Positions 10,653-18,991 of a stretch of DNA of 42,671 bases are shown here, piece by piece. The stretch's first letter is position 1; the number at the start of each line of letters is the position of its first letter. The notes under the pieces were generated by a model, which made no database searches, had not been told where the DNA came from, and saw only the letters and a program-made list of their open reading frames with translations. The position numbers and the translations under genes were made by a program. This DNA comes from an uncultured Ruminococcus sp. (lineage in GTDB: Bacteria > Bacillota > Clostridia > Oscillospirales > Ruminococcaceae): the NCBI GenBank assembly GCA_946413815.1, contig CAMKMD010000035.1, forward strand, positions 1-42,671. Direction: 5' to 3'.

Positions 10653-11087
10653 GTGAAAAAGATATTGCCATACGAAAGAAAAGTCTATTTCTACGAGACA
10701 GATAAAATGAGCATAATGCACCATTCAAACTACATACGTATTTTCGAGGAGACCAGAGTAGACATGATGCGGCAGAGCGGTATGCCCTTCAGCTATATCG
10801 AAGAGGCAGGCCTTATGATGCCTGTCCTCTCAGTATCCTGCGCCTACAGGAGTCCCCTCAGGTTTGATGAGCCCTTTGCGGTATATCCGCATATAACCCG
10901 TTTTACCGGTGTAAGGCTTGAACTGTCATACCGTGTGGTAAGCCGTGAGAGCGGACTTCTCTGCGCCGAAGGCACCTCCTCTCACTGCTTTACGGATACC
11001 GAAATGAAGCCTGTACGGATAAAGAAAACGCATCCCGATATATACAGCCTGTTTGCGGAGTATGACGGATATGAGGTTACGGACTGA
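10653..11087 (+). CDS. Acyl-CoA thioesterase, 4HBT hotdog fold (YbgC-like)
   Basis: A 144-residue hotdog-fold thioesterase. The YETDKMSIMHHSNYIRIFEETR segment near the N-terminus matches the T-D-x-x-G-x-V-x-H-x-N-Y active-site region of the YbgC/4HBT family, although the usual Gly-x-Val is Ser-x-Met here. The substrate is unknown; family members act on acyl-CoA or acyl-ACP thioesters. The GTG at 10653 is preferred because AAAAAGGAAG ends eight bases before it; the in-frame ATG at 10611 has no ribosome binding site and overlaps a -10 box. Confidence 0.85.
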   Translation: MKKILPYERKVYFYETDKMSIMHHSNYIRIFEETRVDMMRQSGMPFSYIEEAGLMMPVLSVSCAYRSPLRFDEPFAVYPHITRFTGVRLELSYRVVSRESGLLCAEGTSSHCFTDTEMKPVRIKKTHPDIYSLFAEYDGYEVTD

Positions 11088-11102
11088 CAGTTAAATTGAT
11101 AC

Positions 11103-11131
11103 TTGTAATTTCTGTATAGTTATGGTATAAT
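11103..11131 (+). promoter_or_regulatory. Promoter of the DtxR-family gene and probably murL-murD2
   Basis: -35 TTGTAA (11103-11108), 17-nt spacer ending in TGG (extended -10), -10 TATAAT (11126-11131), 34 bases before the ATG. An AT-rich stretch follows the -10. Confidence 0.75.
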
Positions 11132-11165
11132 ATAATATATATATTTTCTGTAAAGGAGAATCAGA

Positions 11166-11543
11166 ATGGCTATTACTGAAGCAGTTGAGAACTATCTCGA
11201 GACGATACTAATCCTCTCAGAGAAGCAGCCGGATGTTCATGCTATAGATATATGCTCATATATGGGCTACTCACGCCCTACAGTATCCATAATCCTGAAG
11301 AAGATGAAGGATGACGGACTTGTTAACGTGGATGCAGATAACCACCACATTACGCTCACAGACAGCGGCAGACAGGTCGCAGAGCGCATCTACGACCGCC
11401 ACAAGACTATATCCTCCTTCTTTGTATTCCTCGGCGTCAACAAGGATACCGCAGCCGAGGACGCCTGCAAGGTCGAGCATGATCTTTCAGACGAGACCTA
11501 TGAGAGACTCAAAGCCTATCTTGATTCTCTCGGCAATAAGTGA
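11166..11543 (+). CDS. DtxR/MntR-family metal-dependent transcription regulator
   Basis: A 125-residue metalloregulator. An N-terminal winged helix (residues about 5-70, ENYLETI then SRPTVSIILKKMKDDGLV as the recognition region) is followed by the metal-binding dimerisation domain RHKTISSFFVFLGVN...AEDACKVEHDLS, whose His, Glu, Cys and His residues fall at the ligand positions of MntR/IdeR-type proteins. There is no SH3-like third domain, as in MntR. AAGGAG precedes the ATG. murL starts 14 bases after the stop, so the regulator heads a cell-wall gene set; whether it controls that set or only itself is unknown. The metal (Mn or Fe) cannot be read here. Confidence 0.88.
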   Translation: MAITEAVENYLETILILSEKQPDVHAIDICSYMGYSRPTVSIILKKMKDDGLVNVDADNHHITLTDSGRQVAERIYDRHKTISSFFVFLGVNKDTAAEDACKVEHDLSDETYERLKAYLDSLGNK

Positions 11544-11557
11544 TCCCGGAGGAACAG

Positions 11558-12940
11558 ATGAACAAATACCAGAAATACAGACAGGAGCACCCGGTATTCG
11601 TATACCGGTCCTATGACATAAAGGAGACGGCTGACACGGTTGAGGTCAGCTATGTCTTTGATATCCCGGGGCTTGCTTCGTTCACCCCCGGATGGAGCTT
11701 CCCGAACCCGGAGGGATTTACAGCTGCCGGCGATCTCACCCTTGAAAGACTTGTATTCTCTCTCGGCATGGCGGAGGCTGTGAGCTACTGGAAGGCAGTA
11801 TGCTCTCCGGAGATGAGAGTGGAATGCGGTGAGCTCAGCGGTGAGCAGATCAGGTGGTGGAAGAAGCTTTACTTCCTCGGCCTCGGCGAGTTCTTCTATG
11901 TGAACGATATCACCGCAGACCGTGAGGATTTTGTAAACATAGTGTCAACAGGTTCATTTGCCTGCACAGTCCCCGCGCAGAGAAGCGCACCTGAGGGCTG
12001 CCTCGTGCCCATAGGCGGCGGAAAGGACTCCGCCCTCACCCTTGAGACTCTTGTGGAGGCAGGCATGAAGTGCCGCTGCTATGCTATCAACAAGCGCTGC
12101 TCCATATCAGCCACAGTTGAAGCAGCAGGCCTTCCTGAGAATGCCCTCATCACAGCACAGCGCCGCTTCGACCGCTCCCTTGTGGAGTTCAACAAGCAGG
12201 GCTACCTTAACGGCCATACCCCCTTCTCTTCCATCGTTGCATTCTCCGCAGAGATAACAGCATATCTCAGCGGCCTGAAATATATCGTCCTCTCCAATGA
12301 ATCAAGTGCCAATGAGAGCACCGTCATCGGGCAGGAGGTCAACCACCAGTACTCCAAGAGTTTTGAGTTCGAGCAGGACTTCCACAGCTACGAAGAGAAT
12401 TACCTCGGCACGGGGATATACTATTTCAGCTTCCTGAGACCTCTTGCGGAGTTCCAGATAGCAAAGATGTTCGCAGCGCACAAGAAATACCTTCCGGTAT
12501 TCCGAAGCTGCAACCTCGGCAGCAAGGTCTCGCCGGATATATGGTGCGGCGAGTGTCCCAAGTGTCTTTTTGTTAGTATAATACTCTCCCCCTTCCTTAC
12601 AACGGAGGAGATAATACAGGTATTCGGTAAGGATATCCGTGATATGGAGTCTATGGCCGACTACTTCACAGAGCTGACCGGTCAGTCAGACCATAAGCCC
12701 TTCGAGTGTGTAGGCAGTATCGATGAGGTCAATCTGTCCGTTTCTCTTGCCATCAGACGAATGGAAGAACAGGGCGAGAGACTGCCGCTGCTTTTTGAGA
12801 GGTACCGCAGTTCAGGTCTTTACCGCCCCGAGCTGCTCGATGCACAGAACGCTGAAGCCTGCAGCGCATTCAACGGGGAGAACCTCCTCCCTGAGGAATT
12901 CCGGGCTATACTGAAAAAGGAAATGGAGCGTTTGCTTTGA
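11558..12940 (+). CDS. murL: UDP-MurNAc-L-Ala-L-Glu epimerase (MurL family)
   Basis: Predicted to invert the terminal L-Glu of UDP-MurNAc-L-Ala-L-Glu to D-Glu, an ATP-dependent alternative to glutamate racemase first shown for the Xanthomonas MurL/MurD2 pair. The 460-residue protein carries a PP-loop-like VPIGGGKDSALTLE (about 150-163), then the strongly conserved blocks NGHTPFSSIVAFSAEI, VLSNESSANEST, NHQYSKSFEFEQDF and a C-terminal WCGECPKCLFV cysteine cluster. The ATG at 11558 is set by GGAGG at 11548-11552. The assignment rests on remembered family blocks and on the next gene being a MurD-type ligase that overlaps it by 4 bases. An uncharacterised PP-loop protein is the alternative. Confidence 0.78.
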   Translation: MNKYQKYRQEHPVFVYRSYDIKETADTVEVSYVFDIPGLASFTPGWSFPNPEGFTAAGDLTLERLVFSLGMAEAVSYWKAVCSPEMRVECGELSGEQIRWWKKLYFLGLGEFFYVNDITADREDFVNIVSTGSFACTVPAQRSAPEGCLVPIGGGKDSALTLETLVEAGMKCRCYAINKRCSISATVEAAGLPENALITAQRRFDRSLVEFNKQGYLNGHTPFSSIVAFSAEITAYLSGLKYIVLSNESSANESTVIGQEVNHQYSKSFEFEQDFHSYEENYLGTGIYYFSFLRPLAEFQIAKMFAAHKKYLPVFRSCNLGSKVSPDIWCGECPKCLFVSIILSPFLTTEEIIQVFGKDIRDMESMADYFTELTGQSDHKPFECVGSIDEVNLSVSLAIRRMEEQGERLPLLFERYRSSGLYRPELLDAQNAEACSAFNGENLLPEEFRAILKKEMERLL

Positions 12941-14283
12941 ACAGGTTTATTGAATACATCAGGGAATACACAAAGGACAAGACAGTATGTATACTCGGCT
13001 TCGGCAGAGAGGGAAAGGCCACATACAGGATACTGAGCGAGTACTGCTCTCCTGCTGCAATAACCATAGCCGACCTCAATCCCGTGAGCAAGGAGGCAAA
13101 CGGCCTTCCCGATTCCGTGGATATCGTCTGCGGCAGTCTCTATCAGGAGTGCCTTGAAAGGTTCGACCTTGTATTCAAGAGCCCCGGCATCGTGCTTGAA
13201 AGGTCTCCCCGGGATCTTAAATGCACCGTTACCTCCGAGACTCAGGTATTCTTCACGGTATACCGTGACCAGATAATCGGCATCACCGGCACCAAGGGCA
13301 AGAGCACCGTTACATCACTGATATACCATGCACTGAAGGAATCAGGCAAGGACGCCAAGCTTGCCGGCAATATCGGCATACCGGTATTCGATATCGTTCC
13401 CGAGATGAAGGCAGAGTCAATAGTGGTATGCGAGCTTTCCTGCCATCAGCTTGAGTATATGACAGTATCCCCGCATATCGCCGTATTCCTCAACCTTTAT
13501 GAGGAGCATCTTGACCATTACGGCACTATGGAACGCTATTCCAATGCCAAGAGGAACATCCTCCTCCATCAGCACGAAGGTGACTGGCTCTATATCAACC
13601 ACGACCTTGAAACAGAGGATACAGGCGCAGAGATACGCACTATGTCCTCCGCTGCGAAGGAAGCCGATATCTACGTCCATGACGGCATAGTAAAATGCGG
13701 AGGTATAGAGTATCACATCCCCTGTGACAGCGTCAAGCTGCTGGGCATCCACAATCACTACAATATCGCCGTAGCCTATGAGGTATGCTCCCATTACGGC
13801 GTAACAGATACCCAGTTCCAGTCAGCCCTCTGCACCTTTGACCCGCTCTCACACCGCCTTGAATTCGTAGGCAGATTTGCCGGCATCCGCTGGTATGATG
13901 ATTCCATCTCCACAGCCTGTGCAACAGCCATCGAGGCTCTGAAAAGCGTTCCCGATCCGGGCTGCATACTCGTCGGCGGCATGGACAGAGGCATCGACTA
14001 TACTCCCCTTGTGGAGTGCCTTGCAAAGTCGTCCGTACAGGTCATCTGCATGGAGACCTCCGGCAAGAGGGTATATGATATGCTTCTTGCAGCCGGTGAC
14101 GAGGTATCATCACCTGAGAGGATACACTATGTTCCTCACCTTGAGGATGCAGTCAGGCTGGCAGCAGAGGTAACTCCCGAGGGAAAGAGCTGTGTACTCT
14201 CACCCGCAGCAGCAAGCTACGGCATATTCAAGAATTTTGAGGAGAGAGGCGATGTGTTCAAGTCGCTGGTAAAGTCTCTCTGA
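12937..14283 (+). CDS. murD2: UDP-N-acetylmuramoyl-L-alanine-glutamate ligase (MurD, probably L-Glu-adding MurD2)
   Basis: Cytosolic Mur ligase adding glutamate to UDP-MurNAc-L-Ala. The 448-residue protein has the N-terminal UDP-binding Rossmann domain (CILGFGREGKATY), the ATP loop GTKGKST (118-124), the central segments LSCHQLEY and NLYEEHLDHYG, the FDPLSHRLEFVG block and the C-terminal SPAAASYGIFKNFEERGDVF. A TTG start overlaps the murL stop in the arrangement TTGA, a sign of translational coupling. Pairing with MurL suggests that it adds L-Glu rather than D-Glu, but this is inferred from context; sequence alone shows only a MurD-type ligase. Confidence 0.88.
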   Translation: MNRFIEYIREYTKDKTVCILGFGREGKATYRILSEYCSPAAITIADLNPVSKEANGLPDSVDIVCGSLYQECLERFDLVFKSPGIVLERSPRDLKCTVTSETQVFFTVYRDQIIGITGTKGKSTVTSLIYHALKESGKDAKLAGNIGIPVFDIVPEMKAESIVVCELSCHQLEYMTVSPHIAVFLNLYEEHLDHYGTMERYSNAKRNILLHQHEGDWLYINHDLETEDTGAEIRTMSSAAKEADIYVHDGIVKCGGIEYHIPCDSVKLLGIHNHYNIAVAYEVCSHYGVTDTQFQSALCTFDPLSHRLEFVGRFAGIRWYDDSISTACATAIEALKSVPDPGCILVGGMDRGIDYTPLVECLAKSSVQVICMETSGKRVYDMLLAAGDEVSSPERIHYVPHLEDAVRLAAEVTPEGKSCVLSPAAASYGIFKNFEERGDVFKSLVKSL

Positions 14284-14308
14284 GGTAAGAAACGCAATAA
14301 AAGGCGAT

Positions 14309-14356
14309 AAAGCCATAGTACCTCTTGCATGAATGACGGGCGTACTACGGCTTTTT
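14309..14356 (+). terminator. Terminator after murD2
   Basis: AAAGCCATAGTAC (14309-14321) pairs with GTACTACGGCTTT further on, with one A-C mismatch in 13 positions and a loop of about 20 nt. It is followed by a TTTTT run. Confidence 0.7.
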
Positions 14357-14393
14357 GTCATCAGTGACGCCGATACGGAAGGAGTCGTTGAAA

Positions 14394-15230
14394 ATGAAAA
14401 GGAAACTGTTCTGCGAAATATCACCGCTGACCTATGCAATATCAGAGAAGAAATGTATTATCGAAAGGTACATAAAGGACTTCTTCTGCGCTCCGCGCTT
14501 TGCGGAAAAGAAGCGGAAGGAGAAGCTGCCGGTCCTGATATGCCGCCATAATTCCCTAATCAGGCGCCGCCTCGGCAACGTGGATATGCGCCTTCAGGAA
14601 AACAAGGCAGTCAACCTCTCAATTGCCGCACCGAAGCTCAACAGGATACTGATATGCCCGGGTGAGACATTTTCTTTCTGGCATCTTGTGGGCAGGATAA
14701 GCGAGAAAAAGGGCTATAAGGAGGGACTCACCATAGTCTCCGACCACCCATCCTCAGGTATCGGCGGCGGAATGTGCCAGATGACCAATCTGATACACTG
14801 GATGGTGCTCCATTCCGATCTTGATATAGTCGAGCACCACCATCATGACCAGATAGACCTTTTCCCGGATTTCAAGCGCAAGATACCCTTCGGTACAGGA
14901 ACCTCCATACTCTACAACTATCTTGACTACCGCTTTAAAAACAACACGGACAGGACATACCAGCTCGTCATATTCACCACTGACGAGTATCTCTGCGGAG
15001 AGCTCAGAGCCAGTGCGCCGCAGAAGTACAAGTATCACATCTCAGCGGAGAATGTCTTTTTCTCACGTGAGGAGGACGGAGAGGTGTACCGCAACGGCGA
15101 GGTATACCGTACAAAGGTAGACCGCCGGACAGGGGAGCACGTCTCCCGGGAGCTCATACGCAGAAACCACGCCCGCACCGTTTACGATACATCCGGCCTT
15201 GAGATCAGAGATCTTACAGCAGGGGCATAG
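14394..15230 (+). CDS. VanW-family protein
   Basis: A 278-residue protein of the VanW family, named for a gene in some vancomycin-resistance clusters but with no proven activity. The core is visible: RLGNVDMRLQENKAVNLS, then CPGETFSFWHLVG, then SSGIGGGMCQMTNLIHWM and the H-x-H-H-H-D-Q stretch. The N-terminal MKRKLFCEISPL lacks a clear signal peptide, so it is probably cytoplasmic. The ATG at 14394 follows AAGGAG (14379-14384) with 9-nt spacing; a nearer in-frame TTG is too close. It lies after murL-murD2, in keeping with a cell-wall role, but a terminator stands between. Confidence 0.82.
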   Translation: MKRKLFCEISPLTYAISEKKCIIERYIKDFFCAPRFAEKKRKEKLPVLICRHNSLIRRRLGNVDMRLQENKAVNLSIAAPKLNRILICPGETFSFWHLVGRISEKKGYKEGLTIVSDHPSSGIGGGMCQMTNLIHWMVLHSDLDIVEHHHHDQIDLFPDFKRKIPFGTGTSILYNYLDYRFKNNTDRTYQLVIFTTDEYLCGELRASAPQKYKYHISAENVFFSREEDGEVYRNGEVYRTKVDRRTGEHVSRELIRRNHARTVYDTSGLEIRDLTAGA

Positions 15231-15241
15231 GATATAATAAT

Positions 15242-15280
15242 AGTCCGGAAGCAGTCACATCGGCTGCTCCCGGACTTTCT
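15242..15280 (+). terminator. Terminator after the vanW-like gene
   Basis: AGTCCGG-AAGCAG (15242-15254) pairs with 15264-15276 apart from one mismatch, with a 9-nt loop, followed by TTTCT. Confidence 0.75.
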
Positions 15281-15291
15281 GCGTTTATGGA

Positions 15292-15319
15292 AAAAAGAAC
15301 TCCCCGCCGGAGCGGGGAG
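15292..15319 (-). terminator. Terminator of the GH9 gene (minus strand)
   Basis: CTCCCCGC-CGGA-GCGGGGAG forms a perfect 8-bp stem. Read on the minus strand it is followed by TTCTTTTTT. It sits just after the GH9-dockerin stop codon. Confidence 0.88.
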
Positions 15320-15326
15320 AGTGTGA

Positions 15327-18224
15327 TCACTTTTTCTGACCGGGTAAGATCGGGAGCTGTGAAGCCTTGATCAGACCTGCATCAAGCTGCTGGATGGTGA
15401 TAGCGTCGGAACCTGTGATAGAACCGTCGTTTTCGTAAACATCAGCATTTCTCTTGCCCTGATCTGTCAGAGCGAACTTTGTCTGGTTAGCAATGAACTG
15501 GAGTACAGCAACTGCATCGGCAACGTTTACCTTGCCGTCGATGTTTGCGTCGCCCCACTTGATGCTTGTGCCATCAGTTGCGCCTGAGCTGCCGGGACCG
15601 GGAGTACCGCTGGATGTTCCAGTCTGTACCTTTGAACCGGATGAAGCATTGGAGTTGTCTTCCTTGGGAGTTGTGCCGTCAGGCTCTACGCCCCATACAA
15701 GCTCCTCGCCTGCATACAGTGTGATCTTGTCGGTGATAGCAGCAGCCTCGTTGTCATCCTCGAAGGATACAAGATCAGCATAGCTGTAGTCGTTCTTGGA
15801 ATCCCATGAGGGGTATACGCACTTCTCTTCGTCCATAGTAGTGCAGAGAGCGAACTGATATACACGGCTTCCGTAGAAGTCACAATCCTTCCACTGTATC
15901 TCGATGTAGTAGTTGCCCTTGTCATCGTACTTGAAGGGACCTGAGAACTTAGCCTCGTTCTTGCCGTCCGAGTAGCTCTTCTCCTGGTCGTAGTCGATAC
16001 GCGGCTGGATGTAGTTGATGTCGTATCCTGCTTCAGTGAGCTCGGAGATGTTGAAGTAGTATCTCGCCCTGAGGTCACTCTCGAACTTAGGAGGATTGAT
16101 GGTTCTGTTGTATACAACGATCTTGAGCTGAACGCTTGAATCCTGTTCCTGGTTCTTTCCGCCTGCTACATAGAGACCTACGGGGAGGGGATTGCCCTCT
16201 TCGTCAATCTGATTGTAGCCGGCCTTTGCATTGCCGGACATATCGAAGTTCTCGATGAGGTGGTTCTTGTCCTCGAGCTCCTTGCCCTTTGCGCCGAAGT
16301 AGTAGTACAGACCTGCAAGGTCGCCGCAGAATGCAGCGTTGTAGTCGTCTGTAACCTCGTTGTAGATGTAGTCCTTTGTAATATCAACGTGGACATCATT
16401 CAGGTCAGGACCGCCGACCAGAGCACCCCAGAGAGTGTGTACCTGGTTTACCGGATCCTCCATGCTCTGCTTTGCTGAGCAGTGTGAAGAACGGTGGTGA
16501 GGCTGTGTAGCGTAGCTGTTGCCGTAGCCTACCTCATAAGCGTAGCCCATGGGGTTGTCGCCGAGGATGTATTCCATCTGATCCTTAGCCCAGTTAGCAA
16601 AGGTCATATCGCCTGTGGTCTTGGCGTATACCATAGCCTGGAGACCTGCGGCTGTGTTGTAACGTGCGCTTCCGTATCCTGCAACTACTGCGTAGCCGTT
16701 AGGAGAAGTAGCGATGAAGTTGTTTACCTGCTCGTTATCGGGGAGGTCCTTGATCTGATCGTAGGTCATAGGCTTGTTCCAGATAACGTCATCCATACCG
16801 AAGTACTTGTGTGTAGTGGTCGGGATGTAGAACTTTCTGAGCTTCTTGCCGTCAGCGTCAACTGACTTGTCAGTTCTTGCATTTACCTCAGCTGCTGTAG
16901 CTGAATCAACACCTGACCAGAACTCAAGGTTCCAGTGGAAGATGTACCAGTCACGGGCAGTATTGGTAACAGGAGCAAGCTTAGCGAATACGCCGCCCCA
17001 TACGGTATCCCAGCAGTGTACCCAGATGTTCTGCCAGCAGTTGCCGGTATCTGTCATGATACGCTTCATGTAACCTATGTAGGGGTGTGCGCCCTTGTCG
17101 TTTTCTGTGGTCTCGTCAACAGCAACGATATCGTTGATGTAGTCATAGTCCTCTGTACAGTAGTAGAGCCATACAGCAGCCCATGCCAGCTCATCGTAGT
17201 CGTAGCTGGAGGTATAGAAGCCGCCGTCATAGCCGAGGCTGAGAGCGGTCGGAACTGTACCGGGAGTCCATGTCTCCATGTGAGTCTCAACAGCGAAGTC
17301 ATACAGAGCCTTGGCGTACTTGAGAGACTTCTCAGCATATTCCTTGTCTGTATCCTTGAAGTTGAGGTAGTTGATAGCGAGTGAAGCAGCAGCGCCGGCA
17401 GCCTGATCGGATGCGGGCATCTCAGCTGTAGCGAAGTAAGCAGGACGCTTAACGCCGCATGAAGATGAAGCAACTACGGTACCGTCTACCTGAAGCTCAG
17501 GAGGACACCAGTAGTTATGGTCGTTGTTACCCTCTCCGACCTGATAGCAGTAAGCGATGACCTTATCATCGTCATCCATGAAGGTTACCTTCATGAAATA
17601 GTCATTGATCCAGCGGAGCTCGTCCTCTACGTGACCGTCAAGTCCGAGATCCTTGTAGGCATCGCGGAACTCGTAGTAGCCCCAGCCTACTGTTGAAGCG
17701 GAGTAGCTTCCGGGAAGACCGAACTTTACATGGTCGCCGGCGTCGTGCCAACCGCCGGTGAGATCAAGTGTTCCGTTTCCGTCGGGATCGAGGTACTTCT
17801 TGTTGGCGTCGATGAACTTCTGTGACATATTGACGCCGACATAAAGATCAGGATCAGTTGAGCCTGCCTTGTTCTTGCCGTCGTCAGCCTGTCCGATGCC
17901 CTGTCCGTCACCAAGCTCCTCATCGGTCTTGCCCTTGTTTACCTTGGGCATAGGATCCATTGGCTGAAGCGGGATCTCGGCATCCTTTACGTGGCAGTTG
18001 CCGCGCCAGGTGTAGTATCCGTCATTTGCGACCTTGTCGCCGCACTTGTTGGCGTCGTAGAAACAGAGCGCAAGCTGGAGTGCTTCGGCGAAGTTGTCAT
18101 AATTGTTCGGATTTTCCTCGTCGATCACCGCAGCGTTTGCGCCTGTAAACACGCTGCCTGTGAAGACCAGTGCTGCAGCAGATGCCAGTGCAGCAGTCCG
18201 CTTCAGAAGGTTTTTTGTCTGCAT
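15327..18224 (-). CDS. GH9 cellulase with CBM3c-like module and type I dockerin
   Basis: Secreted cellulosomal endo- or processive cellulase of 965 residues. A signal peptide ends near ANAA (about 32). The GH9 catalytic domain has WHDAGDHVKFG (Asp 161 and 164, nucleophile-side pair), PHHRSSH, and NEVTDDYNAAFCG with the acid Glu. About 200 residues resembling CBM3c follow, then a Ser/Gly/Thr linker and a dockerin (GDANIDGKVNVADAV; ADVYENDGSITGSDA). The start at 18224 is chosen because AAAGGAA lies 8 bases before it; upstream in-frame ATGs lack this. Oddities: about 70 extra residues, some of them Asp/Gly-rich, sit between the WRG motif and the catalytic DAGD, and the second dockerin loop is one residue longer than the usual 12. 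Confidence 0.95.
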   Translation of the reverse strand: MQTKNLLKRTAALASAAALVFTGSVFTGANAAVIDEENPNNYDNFAEALQLALCFYDANKCGDKVANDGYYTWRGNCHVKDAEIPLQPMDPMPKVNKGKTDEELGDGQGIGQADDGKNKAGSTDPDLYVGVNMSQKFIDANKKYLDPDGNGTLDLTGGWHDAGDHVKFGLPGSYSASTVGWGYYEFRDAYKDLGLDGHVEDELRWINDYFMKVTFMDDDDKVIAYCYQVGEGNNDHNYWCPPELQVDGTVVASSSCGVKRPAYFATAEMPASDQAAGAAASLAINYLNFKDTDKEYAEKSLKYAKALYDFAVETHMETWTPGTVPTALSLGYDGGFYTSSYDYDELAWAAVWLYYCTEDYDYINDIVAVDETTENDKGAHPYIGYMKRIMTDTGNCWQNIWVHCWDTVWGGVFAKLAPVTNTARDWYIFHWNLEFWSGVDSATAAEVNARTDKSVDADGKKLRKFYIPTTTHKYFGMDDVIWNKPMTYDQIKDLPDNEQVNNFIATSPNGYAVVAGYGSARYNTAAGLQAMVYAKTTGDMTFANWAKDQMEYILGDNPMGYAYEVGYGNSYATQPHHRSSHCSAKQSMEDPVNQVHTLWGALVGGPDLNDVHVDITKDYIYNEVTDDYNAAFCGDLAGLYYYFGAKGKELEDKNHLIENFDMSGNAKAGYNQIDEEGNPLPVGLYVAGGKNQEQDSSVQLKIVVYNRTINPPKFESDLRARYYFNISELTEAGYDINYIQPRIDYDQEKSYSDGKNEAKFSGPFKYDDKGNYYIEIQWKDCDFYGSRVYQFALCTTMDEEKCVYPSWDSKNDYSYADLVSFEDDNEAAAITDKITLYAGEELVWGVEPDGTTPKEDNSNASSGSKVQTGTSSGTPGPGSSGATDGTSIKWGDANIDGKVNVADAVAVLQFIANQTKFALTDQGKRNADVYENDGSITGSDAITIQQLDAGLIKASQLPILPGQKK

Positions 18225-18366
18225 TTGAAACATTCCTTTCATTTGATTTTCTCTTGTATAAAAAGCGTATGATCCGGTTCCGGTCACGTCAGGCGATATG
18301 TCCACCCTGCCATGGACGTTAATTGCCGTCCGTACCGGACCAGCCCTTACAAGGCATAGATAATGA
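18225..18366 (-). promoter_or_regulatory. Leader/control region of the GH9 gene with GC-rich palindromes
   Basis: This 142-base gap between yerC and the GH9 gene holds several inverted repeats: GTCCG-TAC-CGGAC (18328-18340), CCGG-TT-CCGG flanked by TGA/TCA (18270-18286) and GGACG/GTCC pairs between them. No clear sigma-A promoter and no T-run terminator for yerC is seen. It could be an operator region or a structured 5' leader. Confidence 0.4.
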
Positions 18367-18666
18367 TCAGAGCTTTCCGGCCTCCTTGAGCCTGTCAAAC
18401 ACGATATTATAACCGTCATTGCCGTCCTTGAGTGAACGGTTCACACGGCTGATAGTAGCGGTGCTTGCACCTGTCTCTGTGACAATGCTGTTGTATACTC
18501 TGTGCTCGTCGAGGAGCTTTGCCACATGAAGGCGCTGGGCGAAGGATTTGAGCTCTATACTTGTACAGAGATCATCGAAGAACTTGTAGCAGTCATCAAC
18601 GGTCTCAAGTGTGAGGATAGCTTGAAAAAGCAGATCCATGCTTTCAGATTTGATCTTGTCTATCAT
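18367..18666 (-). CDS. yerC: YerC/YecD-family TrpR-like regulator
   Basis: A 99-residue protein of the TrpR/YerC/YecD helix-turn-helix family. The DNA-binding part is VYNSIVTETGASTATISRVNRSLKDG (about 57-82), preceded by the helical LCTSIELKSFAQRLHVAKLL. TrpR is the only well-studied relative, and the YerC ligand and targets are unknown. It is followed on the same strand by the GH9 cellulase gene after 142 bases, so control of that gene is a possibility but not shown. Confidence 0.88.
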   Translation of the reverse strand: MIDKIKSESMDLLFQAILTLETVDDCYKFFDDLCTSIELKSFAQRLHVAKLLDEHRVYNSIVTETGASTATISRVNRSLKDGNDGYNIVFDRLKEAGKL

Positions 18667-18722
18667 TATGTATTGACTCCAATCTGCCTAAAGGCGGTAT
18701 ATCCGGAAAGCTCACATACTTT

Positions 18723-18811
18723 CCTACTTTACATTTTAGCACAATAACACGAAAAAGTAAAGGGGTATCTGAGATTTTTCGGACATTCCTCTCCTACTCT
18801 ACATAATAGCA
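18723..18811 (-). repeat. Pair of 19-bp direct repeats upstream of yerC
   Basis: 18723-18741 and 18793-18811 match at 16 of 19 positions (CCTACTYTACATWWTAGCA on the plus strand) and are 70 bases apart. The nearer copy overlaps the TAAAAT -10 box of a minus-strand promoter. They could be operator sites, for instance for YerC itself. Confidence 0.5.
18731..18760 (-). promoter_or_regulatory. Candidate yerC promoter
   Basis: Reading the minus strand, -35 TTTACT, 17-nt spacer and -10 TAAAAT, about 65 bases before the yerC start. The -10 lies inside one of the two 19-bp repeats. Confidence 0.5.
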
Positions 18812-18942
18812 TATCAGGACAAAAAATGAAAGTCAAAATTTGCTCTTTTGAACATTTTCCATAAACAGGATTTGCGCCTATATAGCTGCGAATCCGATGT
18901 TTTCAGCAATATATGAGTAACCATATATGACGGAGATATGAG

Positions 18943-18971
18943 TTGCACAGCTGTGAAATATATGATATACT
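18943..18971 (+). promoter_or_regulatory. Promoter of cobO with palindromic spacer
   Basis: -35 TTGCAC (18943-18948), 17-nt spacer and -10 TATACT (18966-18971). A perfect 10-bp palindrome CACAGCTGTG (18946-18955) straddles the -35 box and the spacer. The leader is only about 14 bases, so there is no room for a cobalamin riboswitch. Confidence 0.65.
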
Positions 18972-18991
18972 TAATGAATAGAGGTGATAAT

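Noticed and set aside
18857..18991. Cobalamin riboswitch before cobO
   Set aside because: The promoter leaves a leader of only about 14 bases, and no cobalamin-box sequence is seen upstream.
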